Of a stretch of 16,617 bases of DNA, positions 1-7,649 are shown piece by piece. The notes beneath the pieces were generated by a model. That model saw only the letters and a list, made by a program, of their open reading frames with translations, did not search any database and was not told the DNA's origin. The number at the start of each line of letters is the position of its first letter. Positions within the stretch are counted from its first letter, which is position 1. The translations under genes and the position numbers were made by a program. The DNA comes from Nitrospirota bacterium (GTDB taxonomy: Bacteria > JACPQY01), in assembly GCA_016190245.1 (NCBI GenBank), contig JACPQY010000064.1, forward strand, positions 1 to 16,617. The letters run 5' to 3'.

Positions 1-616
1 ACGTGTAGACCCCACCCATGAAAGCACCCGCGTTGCCGATTTCCAAGTCCGTCGTCGGAGTGAATTGCCCGTCGCCCGTGTCTGCAAAAAGGTGCACGAC
101 GGCGATGTCGGAATCGGCGCCGTTCACGCGCGTGACTTTCACGCTGCTCAAGACCTGGTCGTTCACCGTGTTGTTGTTGATGCCCCACAAGACCAGCACC
201 GGGACATGAGCCTTGCCCCTCGGTTGCGACTGCGCGGAGAGCAGTTGGCGTATCCACACCACCGCCTGCATCACCTCGCCGGATACAGTGAACGCGATCG
301 TCGCCTGATCTGTCGCGGGTCCGGAATTGCCCAGAGCCCTCGCCACGAGGGCCTGAATGTAGAAATCATAGTCGCTGCCCGAGGCTGCCCCGGTCGGGAC
401 GACCCAAGACGTCCGATACTGTCCAGCCGCCGCATTGAGGGTCGACCACCCTGCTGAGGCCTGGACGACGCCTCCCTTCCGGACAGAGACGGTGGGAAGG
501 GTGGAGAATCCGGTCACGGGAGAACCGTCGGAGAAAGTGACCTGGAAATCGGCGAATACAGATTCCCCGGGACTGCCGTCGAAGGGGGGCACGGTGTTGA
601 CAAAGGTGAGGGTGGT
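1..616 (-). repeat. Second copy of the 1161-bp-period in-gene tandem repeat
   Basis: Aligns without any indel to 1162-1777 at a constant offset of 1161 bases (387 codons). It encodes a B module followed by the start of an A module. Similarity stops sharply at about 616/617 and is cut by the window edge on the other side. Confidence 0.85.
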
Positions 617-2335
617 ATCCACCGTGAAACTGTTGGAGGTGACACCGGTGGGCGGACCGGCATTGCCGCCAGCCGATCCGGAGGATGCCGTAACCAGGAG
701 ATCGTAGTTGCCGGACGTCGTCTGGAAGTCGGGCACCACCCACGTGGCGCGATAGGTGCCGAGCTCAGGGTTGACGGGAGACCAGGCGGCCGATGCGATT
801 TCGGCGCCGCCCTCTTTCACTCTTACCGCAGGCGACACGCCAAAACTCGTGACGACGGTCCCATCGGAGTATACAGCCCTGTAGTCCGCGGATACCGTTT
901 CACGGGCTTTCGCAGGGCCAGGTTGGGCCGTCATGGTCAGGGTGATGGTGGGATCGATCAGATGCCCGTTGTCAACAGCAGTTCCAAGGGAGCTCAGAGG
1001 AAAGGCGCCGGAACCCGTGTACGGGCTTTGGGTAAGATCGTCTGCGACGTCGATCTTGGCACTTAGTCGGGCACCGGCTGTGGCCGTCCCCGAGATGTCG
1101 CAGGCAAGATATAGCTGTCGTGCGCCGCCGTTCTTCGCAACAGCGAGGTTCAGGCCGCTGAACGTGTAAACCCCGGCCAGGAAAGGCCCCGCGTTGCCTA
1201 TTTCCAAGTCTGTCGTCGGCGTGAACTGCCCGTCACCCGTGTCGAGAAAAAGGTGCACCGCGGCCACGTCGGAATCGGCTCCGTTCACGCGCGTGACTTT
1301 CACGCTGCTCAAAATCTGGTCGTTCAGCGTATTGTTGTTTGTGGCCGACAGGACCAGCTCGGGAGCCAGAAGTTTGCCCCTCGGTTGCGACTGTGCGGAG
1401 AGGAGTTGGCGAATCCAAACCACCGCCTGTACTGCCTCGGCGGATACGGTGAACGTGTTGGTGGCCTGGTTTGTCGCGGGTCCGGAATTACCCAGAGCAA
1501 TGCCGGCAAGAGCCTGTATGAAGAAATCATAGTCGCTCCCCGAGGGTGCCCCAGGCGGTACGACCCAGGTCGCCCGATACTGTCCAGTCGCCGCATTGAG
1601 GGTCGACCATCCTGCGGAGGCCTGGACGACGCCTCCCTTCCGGACGGAGACGGTGGGAAGGGTGGAGAATCCGGTCACGGGAGAGCCGTCGGAGAATGTG
1701 ACCTGGAAGTCGGCGTTTATGGAAGCCCCGGCACTGCCGTCTGCGGGCGGCACGGTGTTGACAAAGGTGAGGGTGGTGTTCACCAGGTGGCCGCTGGAAC
1801 CGGTTGTCCCGAGGGAACTGACAGGGAAGGTACCCTGAACGATTCCCGTCTCGCCCACATCCGTCTTGGCATTCAGGGAAGCGCTCATCCGGGCGCCGTT
1901 GGTGGCGGTGGTTGAAACGTCCACTGTAACCCAGAAATACTTGGACGTATTCTGCGTGAGCGGCACGTTCAGGCTCGAGAATGTTTTCTTGCCGCTTACG
2001 AACGGGCCGGGCGTGCCGATTTGTGTGTCGGCACCCGGTTCAAAGATTCCGTCCGCATTAGCATCCACCCAGAGATGGACACTGGAGATGTTTGCATTGG
2101 AGCCATTGACACGCGTGATGATCAGGCTGTTCAAGGTGTGAGAGTTTCCGGCCTGGGTGGCGATGAGCCCCAGTATCTTGACCCCGGCCTTTCCACGCGG
2201 GACGGTCTGGGATGTCACCGCGCTGGCGGACCACGTCGTGTTGTCCGCCGCGGCGGCCATGGAATCCCCCGGCTGCGCCGCCAGCCAGGTCAGTCCCAGC
2301 GCGAGGCAGATGAGGCGCGTGAGCACGGCCCGCAT
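1..2335 (-). CDS. Secreted repeat protein with Ig-like modules, 3' end beyond the window
   Basis: The frame is open without a stop from the ATG at 2335 to the left edge (778 codons). The start lies 4 bases after the stop of the GGDEF-EAL gene and has a GAGGG about 8 bases upstream. Residues 1-27 form a Sec signal peptide (Arg, then a Leu/Ala-rich core). Two module types follow. Type A (about 33-186, 301-461, 689 onward) has an acidic DxxxDG-like loop (DANADGIFEPGAD in the first, DTGDGQF in the others) that could bind calcium. Type B (about 187-300, 462-573, 574-688) is an Ig-like beta-sandwich with FSDG, VSVRKGG and YRATWVVP-like strands. The order is A-B-A-B-B-A. Residues 187-391 and 574-778 are about 83% identical by hand alignment. 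There is no catalytic signature. It is probably an extracellular adhesin or structural protein; this is inferred from architecture, and I do not recognise a named family. The anchor or secretion signal must lie beyond the edge. Confidence 0.85.
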   Translation of the reverse strand, partial: MRAVLTRLICLALGLTWLAAQPGDSMAAAADNTTWSASAVTSQTVPRGKAGVKILGLIATQAGNSHTLNSLIITRVNGSNANISSVHLWVDANADGIFEPGADTQIGTPGPFVSGKKTFSSLNVPLTQNTSKYFWVTVDVSTTATNGARMSASLNAKTDVGETGIVQGTFPVSSLGTTGSSGHLVNTTLTFVNTVPPADGSAGASINADFQVTFSDGSPVTGFSTLPTVSVRKGGVVQASAGWSTLNAATGQYRATWVVPPGAPSGSDYDFFIQALAGIALGNSGPATNQATNTFTVSAEAVQAVVWIRQLLSAQSQPRGKLLAPELVLSATNNNTLNDQILSSVKVTRVNGADSDVAAVHLFLDTGDGQFTPTTDLEIGNAGPFLAGVYTFSGLNLAVAKNGGARQLYLACDISGTATAGARLSAKIDVADDLTQSPYTGSGAFPLSSLGTAVDNGHLIDPTITLTMTAQPGPAKARETVSADYRAVYSDGTVVTSFGVSPAVRVKEGGAEIASAAWSPVNPELGTYRATWVVPDFQTTSGNYDLLVTASSGSAGGNAGPPTGVTSNSFTVDTTLTFVNTVPPFDGSPGESVFADFQVTFSDGSPVTGFSTLPTVSVRKGGVVQASAGWSTLNAAAGQYRTSWVVPTGAASGSDYDFYIQALVARALGNSGPATDQATIAFTVSGEVMQAVVWIRQLLSAQSQPRGKAHVPVLVLWGINNNTVNDQVLSSVKVTRVNGADSDIAVVHLFADTGDGQFTPTTDLEIGNAGAFMGGVYT
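1162..1777 (-). repeat. First copy of the 1161-bp-period in-gene tandem repeat
   Basis: Partner of 1-616. The encoded residues 187-391 match 574-778 at about 170 of 205 positions by hand count, and the DNA keeps long identical runs. The repeat unit is one B, one A and one divergent B module. Confidence 0.85.
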
Positions 2336-2339
2336 CGAG

Positions 2340-4496
2340 CTAGCCCTCGGGCACCTCTTGTTTGGATTCGAAGTACCGGGTGATGCCGTTCGCATCCATC
2401 GGCTTGCTGAAAAGGTAGCCCTGTCCGAAGCGGCAACCGAGGCATTTCAGGCGATGAAGCTGGTCCGCTGTTTCGATGCCCTCGGCGACCACATCCATGC
2501 AAAGGCTGGTCGCGAGGACGCAGATCGTCTTAATGACCTCGGAGCTCTCCTCGTCGATACCGAGCCGTTTCACGAAGGTGCGGTCCACTTTCAGGGCATT
2601 GAAGTTGAATCGATGGAGATAGCTCAGGGAGGAGTAGCCGGTCCCGAAGTCGTCAATCACCAACTGGATGCCGCGATCCTTCAATTGCAGAAGGAGGGCG
2701 GTCACGGCCAGCGTGTCTCCCGTGGTGATACTCTCGCTTATTTCGAGGCGGAGACTCCGGGGGTCCATCTGAGTCTCCCCGAGGATTTCGTCGATCCGGC
2801 GGACGAGATCAATCTTGGCGATCCGCTTCCCAGAGAGTTTGACATTGAGGGCAAACGACGGGGGGAGTCTGAATTGCAGTTGCCACTGCCGCATCTGACG
2901 GCAGGCGTGGCTCAGCATCCAGAAGCTGATGGGGGTGATCAGCCCTGTTTCTTCCGCGATGGGAAGGAATTCTCCAGGCCCAACTGCCTTGCCGCTGGGG
3001 TGGTTCCACCGCAAGAGGCACTCGAGGCCGACGTCCTTCCCCGAAACCAGGTCCACAATGGTCTGGTAATCCACCGTCAGCTGGTTCAGTTCGAGGGCCC
3101 TGCGAAGCTCGACCTCGAGGCTGAGTCTCGTGTGGGCCCAAGCCCTCATTTCGAGGTCGAAGAGCTCATGCCGGGCACCGCCGTCCGCCTTCGCGAGGTA
3201 CATGGCCGTATCCGCATCCCGAAGCATCTCGTGAGCGCCGCCATAACCGGTCGTGCTGATCGCGACGCCGATGGAGGCCGACGTCTGCACTTCACGAGCG
3301 TCCAGATGGAAAGGGAGGGCGATCTCCTGCTGAATGCGCTGCACGATGCGAAGAGCACCCACCGCATCCTTAACGTCGTCCAACAGAACGGCGAATTCGT
3401 CACCGCCAAGTCGCGTGACGGCATCCCCCGGCCGGAGGCAGGCCTCCAATCGGCGGGCCACCTCCACCAGAAGCAGATCCCCAACCGGGTGCCCCAGGCT
3501 GTCATTGATGAACTTGAAACGGTCGAGGTCCATGAACAGCACGGCCAAGGCGTATTGTGGATCGCGCTTGGTTCGAAGCAAGAGTCGCTCGGCGCGGTCC
3601 AGGAACAACGCGCGATGGGGAAGACCCGTGAGGGTGTCGTGCGTGCGGCGCCTGCTGACGTCGCTCACCGATCCGGCGATGAGTCGAGGGGAACCATCAC
3701 TGCCCAGCACGCCCAGACCCCGGTTCAGAACCCAGCGGTAGGTCCCATCCCGATGCTTCATGCGGTATTCCTCTTCGAAGTTGAGCTGTGTTCCCCTACT
3801 GAGGGCGTCCACCGAGGCCCTCACCGAGAAGAGGTCATTCGGATGGACCCGGCTGAACCATTCCTCCGGGCTGTTGCCGATCTGGGACTCGTCGTAGCCG
3901 ACCATAGCTTTCCATCGAGGAGAAAACTGGATCGTGTTTGTCGGGAGATCCCATTCCCATAGACCGTCGTCGGTTGCCTGAGCGGCAACGGCGAAGGCCG
4001 CACGTTCACCAACGTCGGGCCTCTGGACGATGGCCGTGAACACGCGCCGGCTTCCAAGCAGGCTCTCCGTCAATCGGACCACAACAGGGAAAGTCTCCCC
4101 ATTGAATTTCATCGCATTCAGAGCGATTCTTCGTCCCAGCAGGTTCCCCGTTGTCCGCCCAAACTCCACCGGATCGACCGGGATTCTGAAACCGTTTTCT
4201 CCAACAAGGAATGTCCCCAGAGGCCGGCCAAGGAAGGTGTGAGCGGGCAGGGCCCACATCCTTTGGATTTCCAGATTGAGCATCAGAACGACTCCGGTGG
4301 CGTCCACGGTGAGGATGCCCTCTCCGAGCCCGTCCAGGAGTGCCCGCATGCCCAGGGCTGAATCGAAGACATCCGGGGTCCGTGCGTGAAAGGTGGGGCC
4401 GGGCATGGCGGTGTTCAGTCCGGGTGAATGGACAGGGTCTGCCAGGGCCGGCGCTTCCTCAGTGGCTTGGCCTGCCTGGGGGGCGCTACCCATCAT
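2340..4496 (-). CDS. PAS-PAS-GGDEF-EAL cyclic-di-GMP turnover protein
   Basis: A 718-residue cytoplasmic protein with no membrane segment. Two PAS-like sensor domains lie at about 45-160 and 170-285; the second has WEWDLPTN and RDGTYRWV features of the PAS_3 type. A GGDEF domain follows at about 288-445, with GGDEF intact at 364-368 and an RxxD inhibitory site (R355-D358) exactly five residues before it. The EAL domain (about 455-710) has ECLLRW at 492-497 instead of EALLRW. Its metal and catalytic positions look kept: N551, E585, DDFGTG 615-620, K636/D638, AEGIET 671-676. The family makes (GGDEF) and hydrolyses (EAL) c-di-GMP. Both domains look competent, so the net direction cannot be read from sequence. 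The start ATG overlaps the stop of the upstream response regulator (ATGA), and the stop is 4 bases before the secreted repeat protein, implying one operon with coupled translation. Confidence 0.95.
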   Translation of the reverse strand: MMGSAPQAGQATEEAPALADPVHSPGLNTAMPGPTFHARTPDVFDSALGMRALLDGLGEGILTVDATGVVLMLNLEIQRMWALPAHTFLGRPLGTFLVGENGFRIPVDPVEFGRTTGNLLGRRIALNAMKFNGETFPVVVRLTESLLGSRRVFTAIVQRPDVGERAAFAVAAQATDDGLWEWDLPTNTIQFSPRWKAMVGYDESQIGNSPEEWFSRVHPNDLFSVRASVDALSRGTQLNFEEEYRMKHRDGTYRWVLNRGLGVLGSDGSPRLIAGSVSDVSRRRTHDTLTGLPHRALFLDRAERLLLRTKRDPQYALAVLFMDLDRFKFINDSLGHPVGDLLLVEVARRLEACLRPGDAVTRLGGDEFAVLLDDVKDAVGALRIVQRIQQEIALPFHLDAREVQTSASIGVAISTTGYGGAHEMLRDADTAMYLAKADGGARHELFDLEMRAWAHTRLSLEVELRRALELNQLTVDYQTIVDLVSGKDVGLECLLRWNHPSGKAVGPGEFLPIAEETGLITPISFWMLSHACRQMRQWQLQFRLPPSFALNVKLSGKRIAKIDLVRRIDEILGETQMDPRSLRLEISESITTGDTLAVTALLLQLKDRGIQLVIDDFGTGYSSLSYLHRFNFNALKVDRTFVKRLGIDEESSEVIKTICVLATSLCMDVVAEGIETADQLHRLKCLGCRFGQGYLFSKPMDANGITRYFESKQEVPEG

Positions 4497-5554
4497 GGCG
4501 CCGCGTGCCCCGCAAGCAGGGTGGGTCCTTGGGTTGTGCTGTGGGGTGATTCGTCATTCAGATCCGCAGCGTCCAATACGCCCTTGAATTCATCCAGGAG
4601 GCGTGCGTCTCTCCATCCCTTGTTGGCTTCGGAAGTCAGGATCTCCAGGGCATCCTCATGCGAAAGCGCCTTCCGGTAGACACGACCGCTTGTCAATGCA
4701 TCGTAGATGTCTGCGATGGTGACGATACGGGCCTCTATGGAAATGGCGCCGTCGGACAAGCCTTGCGGGTAGCCCGAGCCGTCCAGTCTCTCGTGGTGTG
4801 CGAGAACGACCGGAATCGTTCCCTGGAATGATTTCATCGGACGGATGAGATCCCGGCCCATCAAGGGATGTTGCCGGATCTCCTCAAGTTCGTCGGGGGT
4901 CAGGGGTCCGGGCTTCAGGAGGACGCTGTCGCGAATGGAAATCTTTCCAAGGTCGTGCAGAAGGGCGCCTCTGCGGATGCTTCTCTGCGCCGCCTCCGCA
5001 AGCCCGACCCGTATCGCAAGGCGGTTGGCCAGTTCAGATACCCGTTCGCTGTGCCTCGCCGTGTACGCATCGCGCGCATCGATGCTTCGGGCCAGTGAAA
5101 TGATGACTTGCTCGGCTTGGTCGAGGTCGTCGGTGAAGAATTTCAGCTGGATGAGGGATCGGACACGGGCGATCAGCTCCACGGAGGAAAAAGGCTTGGA
5201 GAGGAAATCCGTGGCCCCGGATTCGATCGCTCGAATCTTGTCCTTGCGCGTCCCGGCTCCGGTGAGCATGATAATGGGGAGGAGGCGTGTGCGTGGGTCC
5301 GCCCGAAGTTCAAGGAGGACATCGTTTCCCGAGCGATCCGGCAGATGAAGGTCCAGCAAGATGAGATCGGGAGGTGAGGTGCGCACTCGGCGCAACGCGC
5401 CCTCAACGCTCCCCTCCTCCTCGATCGCGAATCCGAGGGGTCTGAGTAGTTCGCAGACGGCGGTTCGGATCTCGGTGTCATCGTCTACCACCAGCAACCT
5501 TCCGGCTGGGTTTCTCGGAGAGGCAGGTCCATCCGCTGATGGAACCGGATTCAT
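4493..5554 (-). CDS. Response regulator with HD-GYP c-di-GMP phosphodiesterase domain
   Basis: 353 residues of RpfG-like layout. The receiver domain (about 19-135) has acidic residues DDD 24-26, phospho-acceptor D68 in LLDLHLPD, T98 and K120 (SKPFSS). A short helical linker is followed by an HD-GYP domain (about 145-330) with HD at 200-201, HHE at 253-255 and DGSGYP ending at 263. The family hydrolyses c-di-GMP on phosphorylation by a partner histidine kinase, and no kinase is in the window. The last ~25 residues look disordered. The start ATG has GGGGGAG 5 bases upstream. It is the first gene of the unit with the GGDEF-EAL protein and the secreted repeat protein, so it probably senses the signal and tunes the same nucleotide pool. 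The family is certain; the input signal is unknown. Confidence 0.95.
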   Translation of the reverse strand: MNPVPSADGPASPRNPAGRLLVVDDDTEIRTAVCELLRPLGFAIEEEGSVEGALRRVRTSPPDLILLDLHLPDRSGNDVLLELRADPRTRLLPIIMLTGAGTRKDKIRAIESGATDFLSKPFSSVELIARVRSLIQLKFFTDDLDQAEQVIISLARSIDARDAYTARHSERVSELANRLAIRVGLAEAAQRSIRRGALLHDLGKISIRDSVLLKPGPLTPDELEEIRQHPLMGRDLIRPMKSFQGTIPVVLAHHERLDGSGYPQGLSDGAISIEARIVTIADIYDALTSGRVYRKALSHEDALEILTSEANKGWRDARLLDEFKGVLDAADLNDESPHSTTQGPTLLAGHAAP

Positions 5555-5640
5555 GATACTCCCCCGACCTGAGGGCTCTCAGTGCGAAGCCTTGGCGGTT
5601 CCCGCATGGCTCCCTCCTAGCAGCTCTTGGTGATACCCCT

Positions 5641-5665
5641 ATTGGTGACTACCGCGGTCACCAAT
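5641..5665. promoter_or_regulatory. 9-7-9 inverted repeat, candidate operator upstream of the c-di-GMP operon
   Basis: ATTGGTGAC (5641-5649) and GTCACCAAT (5657-5665) form perfect 9-base arms around a 7-base spacer. A third copy of the core TTGGTGA lies at 5627-5633, 15 bases from the one in the left arm. The site is about 87 bases before the response-regulator start. No T-run follows it, so a protein-binding dyad is likelier than a terminator. The regulator is unknown. Confidence 0.5.
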
Positions 5666-5953
5666 GGTGCGGCTGATATTGGCACCTGGCGGATTGCTTG
5701 TCAAGTGGGGGTCTGCGCATCGAAGTCATGACACGGTCTCCGCCGGCGAACCGGCTTCTTTCGATGCGTCGCGAGTATTCGCCTCCGACCCTCCGGAGCG
5801 GTCGAAATCCGTCTTGCCCGGTCCGACATCCCCGCTTTCGATCCCCCTTCTCCTTGAAGACACTGGCCGGGCGGCGGAGCTAACCGTGCTCGGCGCGCAC
5901 CACGCGCTCCGTCCCCTTATCAGCGCCCGTCTGGTCACACCCCTCGGGAAGCA
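5666..5953. other. Intergenic stretch with no supported gene
   Basis: Part of the spacer between the response regulator (minus) and the terminator of the phosphoesterase gene. An open frame on the plus strand (5664-6086) has no ribosome-binding site, is low in complexity and overlaps the terminator and the 3' end of the phosphoesterase. I see only a short hairpin at 5742-5755 (GCCGG, four-base loop, CCGGC). Confidence 0.6.
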
Positions 5954-5954
5954 C

Positions 5955-5978
5955 AAAAAGACGCGCTACGCGCGCGTC
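5955..5978 (-). terminator. Rho-independent terminator of the phosphoesterase gene
   Basis: Read on the minus strand, GACGCGC (5978-5972), a 5-base loop and GCGCGTC (5966-5960) make a perfect 7-bp GC-rich stem, directly followed by five Ts (5959-5955). It lies 60 bases after the phosphoesterase stop codon. Confidence 0.85.
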
Positions 5979-6038
5979 GCCCCAGAGAAAGGGGGAGGTA
6001 TTGGAGGGTGTCAGCCACGGGACTCGCCTCCGGGAGAG

Positions 6039-7358
6039 TCAGGGGCAGGTGGAGGGACAGGCGCGAGGGGTTCGGGTTGGGATTGAGAAGTCTGGGGCGT
6101 CGTAGGAAACCTCGGACAGGATCGAATTGACGGTCGAATCGCGTGCGCGGAAATCCCGGTCGTGGAGGCGAGAGGAAATCCCGAACAGTTCCTCCACGGC
6201 CCTAAGCACAGACGCGTGCTCGTACTCGCGGTGGGTCACCGAACTCCGGCGAACGAACGGGGACACCACGAGGGCGGGCACGCGGAAGCCGGGTTCGTAG
6301 AACCCCTCCCCTCCGGCGCACATCTGCGGCTGGGGCGGCGGGACGTGATCGTAGTAGCCGCCCCAATCGTTCCATGTCAGGACGATCAGCGTGCGGCGCC
6401 AAGCCGGGCTTTCCATCAAAGCCCACACGTCCTCCGAGGTGACCTGCTCTCCGCAGCACACCGTCCCTTCCGGTGCGTGTTCGCTCTGCTCCATCGGATA
6501 GATCACCCATGACACGTTTGGGAGTGAATCCGCCGCCGCATCCAGGGCCAGTTGGCTCACCGGGGGGAAATGCTCGTCCGCGTACGCGGGATCGGACTGG
6601 ACTCGATCCCACACTTTCCGGACGGCAAAGAGCGGGTTGAAAAAACCTCCGCCGTCGCGCGGCGTGACGTACATCCTCCACGTGAGGCCGTTTCCTTCAA
6701 GAAGATCGGGTAGGACCGGAATGTCGAAACAAACCGGCGCGCGGCCGACGGTGCAGTCCGGGCCGTACACCTCGGCTTCCATCCCCTTCGCCCCACAATG
6801 CCACTGGAACCACACGGGCGGCTCGATCACGCCCGCGGTTTGCGCGGCCACGGTGCCGATCCGATTGGGAAGCGTGGAGGCCATCGCGGAGGTGAAGTAG
6901 TGGTCGGCGAGCACGAAACGATCCGCCAGCGCCCAGTAGTTGGGGATGTCGTCCCGTCCATATTGCACATACGAATCGTAGGGGGCGTATCCCGACTCGG
7001 GGCCGTACTGGACCGGAAGCCGATCGAAACCGTTCATGGCCCCGCCGTTCCAGGCAACCAACGCGTTCTCGTGTTCGTGCTTCACGTAGGGGCCGTGGTC
7101 GTTGCCGCGGAAGAGGGGCACCTCCCCACCACTCGTCTGCCCTACAAGGGTGCCCTCGACGGATTCTCCGGAGGGCGAAACGTATCCACCAAAGTACGTG
7201 TCGAAGGTCCGGTTCTCCTTGACGATGAATACCACGTGCCGGATCCGTGAATCATCTTTCGAATCGCCGCAGGCGCCCAGCAGCAGCGCCGTCGAGCAGA
7301 GGAAGACCCTAAGGCAAGCGTTCACCCCCACCGATCTCTTTTCCGTCTCGAGTCCCAC
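6039..7358 (-). CDS. Lipoprotein phosphoesterase (phospholipase C / acid phosphatase AcpA family)
   Basis: The frame is open to a GTG at 7463, but I prefer the GTG at 7358 (439 residues). It has GGGAGG 8 bases upstream and gives a compact lipoprotein signal (charged n-region, VFLCSTALLLGA core, lipobox Cys 30). The longer form would begin against a dispersed repeat. A later GTG at 7325 is also possible. Family marks: ENRTFD near 48-53; STLPNR near 161-166, whose Thr is the likely nucleophile position; SEHAP with a His near 294; and NDWGGYYDH near 330-338 for metal and phosphate binding. The family cleaves phosphate monoesters or phospholipid head groups outside the cytoplasm. Substrate choice cannot be read here; phospholipid, phosphomonoester or other phosphoesters remain possible. 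There are many Cys residues, including a CC pair, that may form disulfides. Single-gene transcription unit, closed by the terminator at 5955-5978. Confidence 0.9.
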   Translation of the reverse strand: MGLETEKRSVGVNACLRVFLCSTALLLGACGDSKDDSRIRHVVFIVKENRTFDTYFGGYVSPSGESVEGTLVGQTSGGEVPLFRGNDHGPYVKHEHENALVAWNGGAMNGFDRLPVQYGPESGYAPYDSYVQYGRDDIPNYWALADRFVLADHYFTSAMASTLPNRIGTVAAQTAGVIEPPVWFQWHCGAKGMEAEVYGPDCTVGRAPVCFDIPVLPDLLEGNGLTWRMYVTPRDGGGFFNPLFAVRKVWDRVQSDPAYADEHFPPVSQLALDAAADSLPNVSWVIYPMEQSEHAPEGTVCCGEQVTSEDVWALMESPAWRRTLIVLTWNDWGGYYDHVPPPQPQMCAGGEGFYEPGFRVPALVVSPFVRRSSVTHREYEHASVLRAVEELFGISSRLHDRDFRARDSTVNSILSEVSYDAPDFSIPTRTPRACPSTCP

Positions 7359-7366
7359 CCGGCAAT

Positions 7367-7372
7367 CCTCCC
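7367..7372 (-). promoter_or_regulatory. Ribosome-binding site that decides the phosphoesterase start
   Basis: GGGAGG on the minus strand, 8 bases before the GTG at 7358. It is the strongest such site among the candidate starts at 7463, 7358, 7331 and 7325. Confidence 0.6.
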
Positions 7373-7463
7373 AGAGAGGTCGCTCGGACTCAATCTGAAT
7401 CGTGACGCTGACTGAAGGAATAGCCGGGGAACCGGCAACGGGATCGTCACGTGGGCGCGACAC

Positions 7464-7518
7464 GTCATGCCGGCGGAGGCCGGTATCCAGTCTGGATTCC
7501 GGCTTTCGCCGGAATGAC
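7464..7518. repeat. 55-bp dispersed palindromic repeat (GTCATnCCGGC type)
   Basis: Begins GTCATGCCGGCGGAGGCCGG and ends CTTTCGCCGGAATGAC, with TCCAG-TC-TGGA at the centre. It folds as a long imperfect hairpin with a small inner hairpin in each half. Elements of this form, built on GTCAT(T/G)CC...GGAATGAC, are scattered in many proteobacterial genomes. Only one copy is in the window, so dispersal is inferred from recognition. It lies between the phosphoesterase and the succinate dehydrogenase operon. Confidence 0.75.
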
Positions 7519-7649
7519 TTGCCACACGAATCGCCATAGTATTGTCACATCTCCCACGCGTTCGGTCATCGCCCCCGTCGACACCGGAATCTTGATCGCG
7601 GTCATATCTCCACTGCGCGCGCGAGGACTACGGTTCGGGTGCAGATCCT

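Noticed and set aside
2157-3962. 601-codon open frame on the plus strand
   Set aside because: Antisense to the GGDEF-EAL gene, whose protein has clear domains in the right order; the plus-strand protein shows no family features.
5687-5700. TGGCAC...TTGC resembling a sigma54 promoter (plus strand)
   Set aside because: The gap between the two boxes is 8 bases rather than 5, and no gene follows in that direction.
5742-5755. GCCGG-CGAA-CCGGC hairpin as terminator
   Set aside because: Only a 5-bp stem, no T-run on either side, and no gene ends near it.
5664-6086. 140-codon open frame on the plus strand upstream of the c-di-GMP operon
   Set aside because: No ribosome-binding site, low-complexity Gly/Pro-rich end, and it overlaps the phosphoesterase gene end and its terminator.
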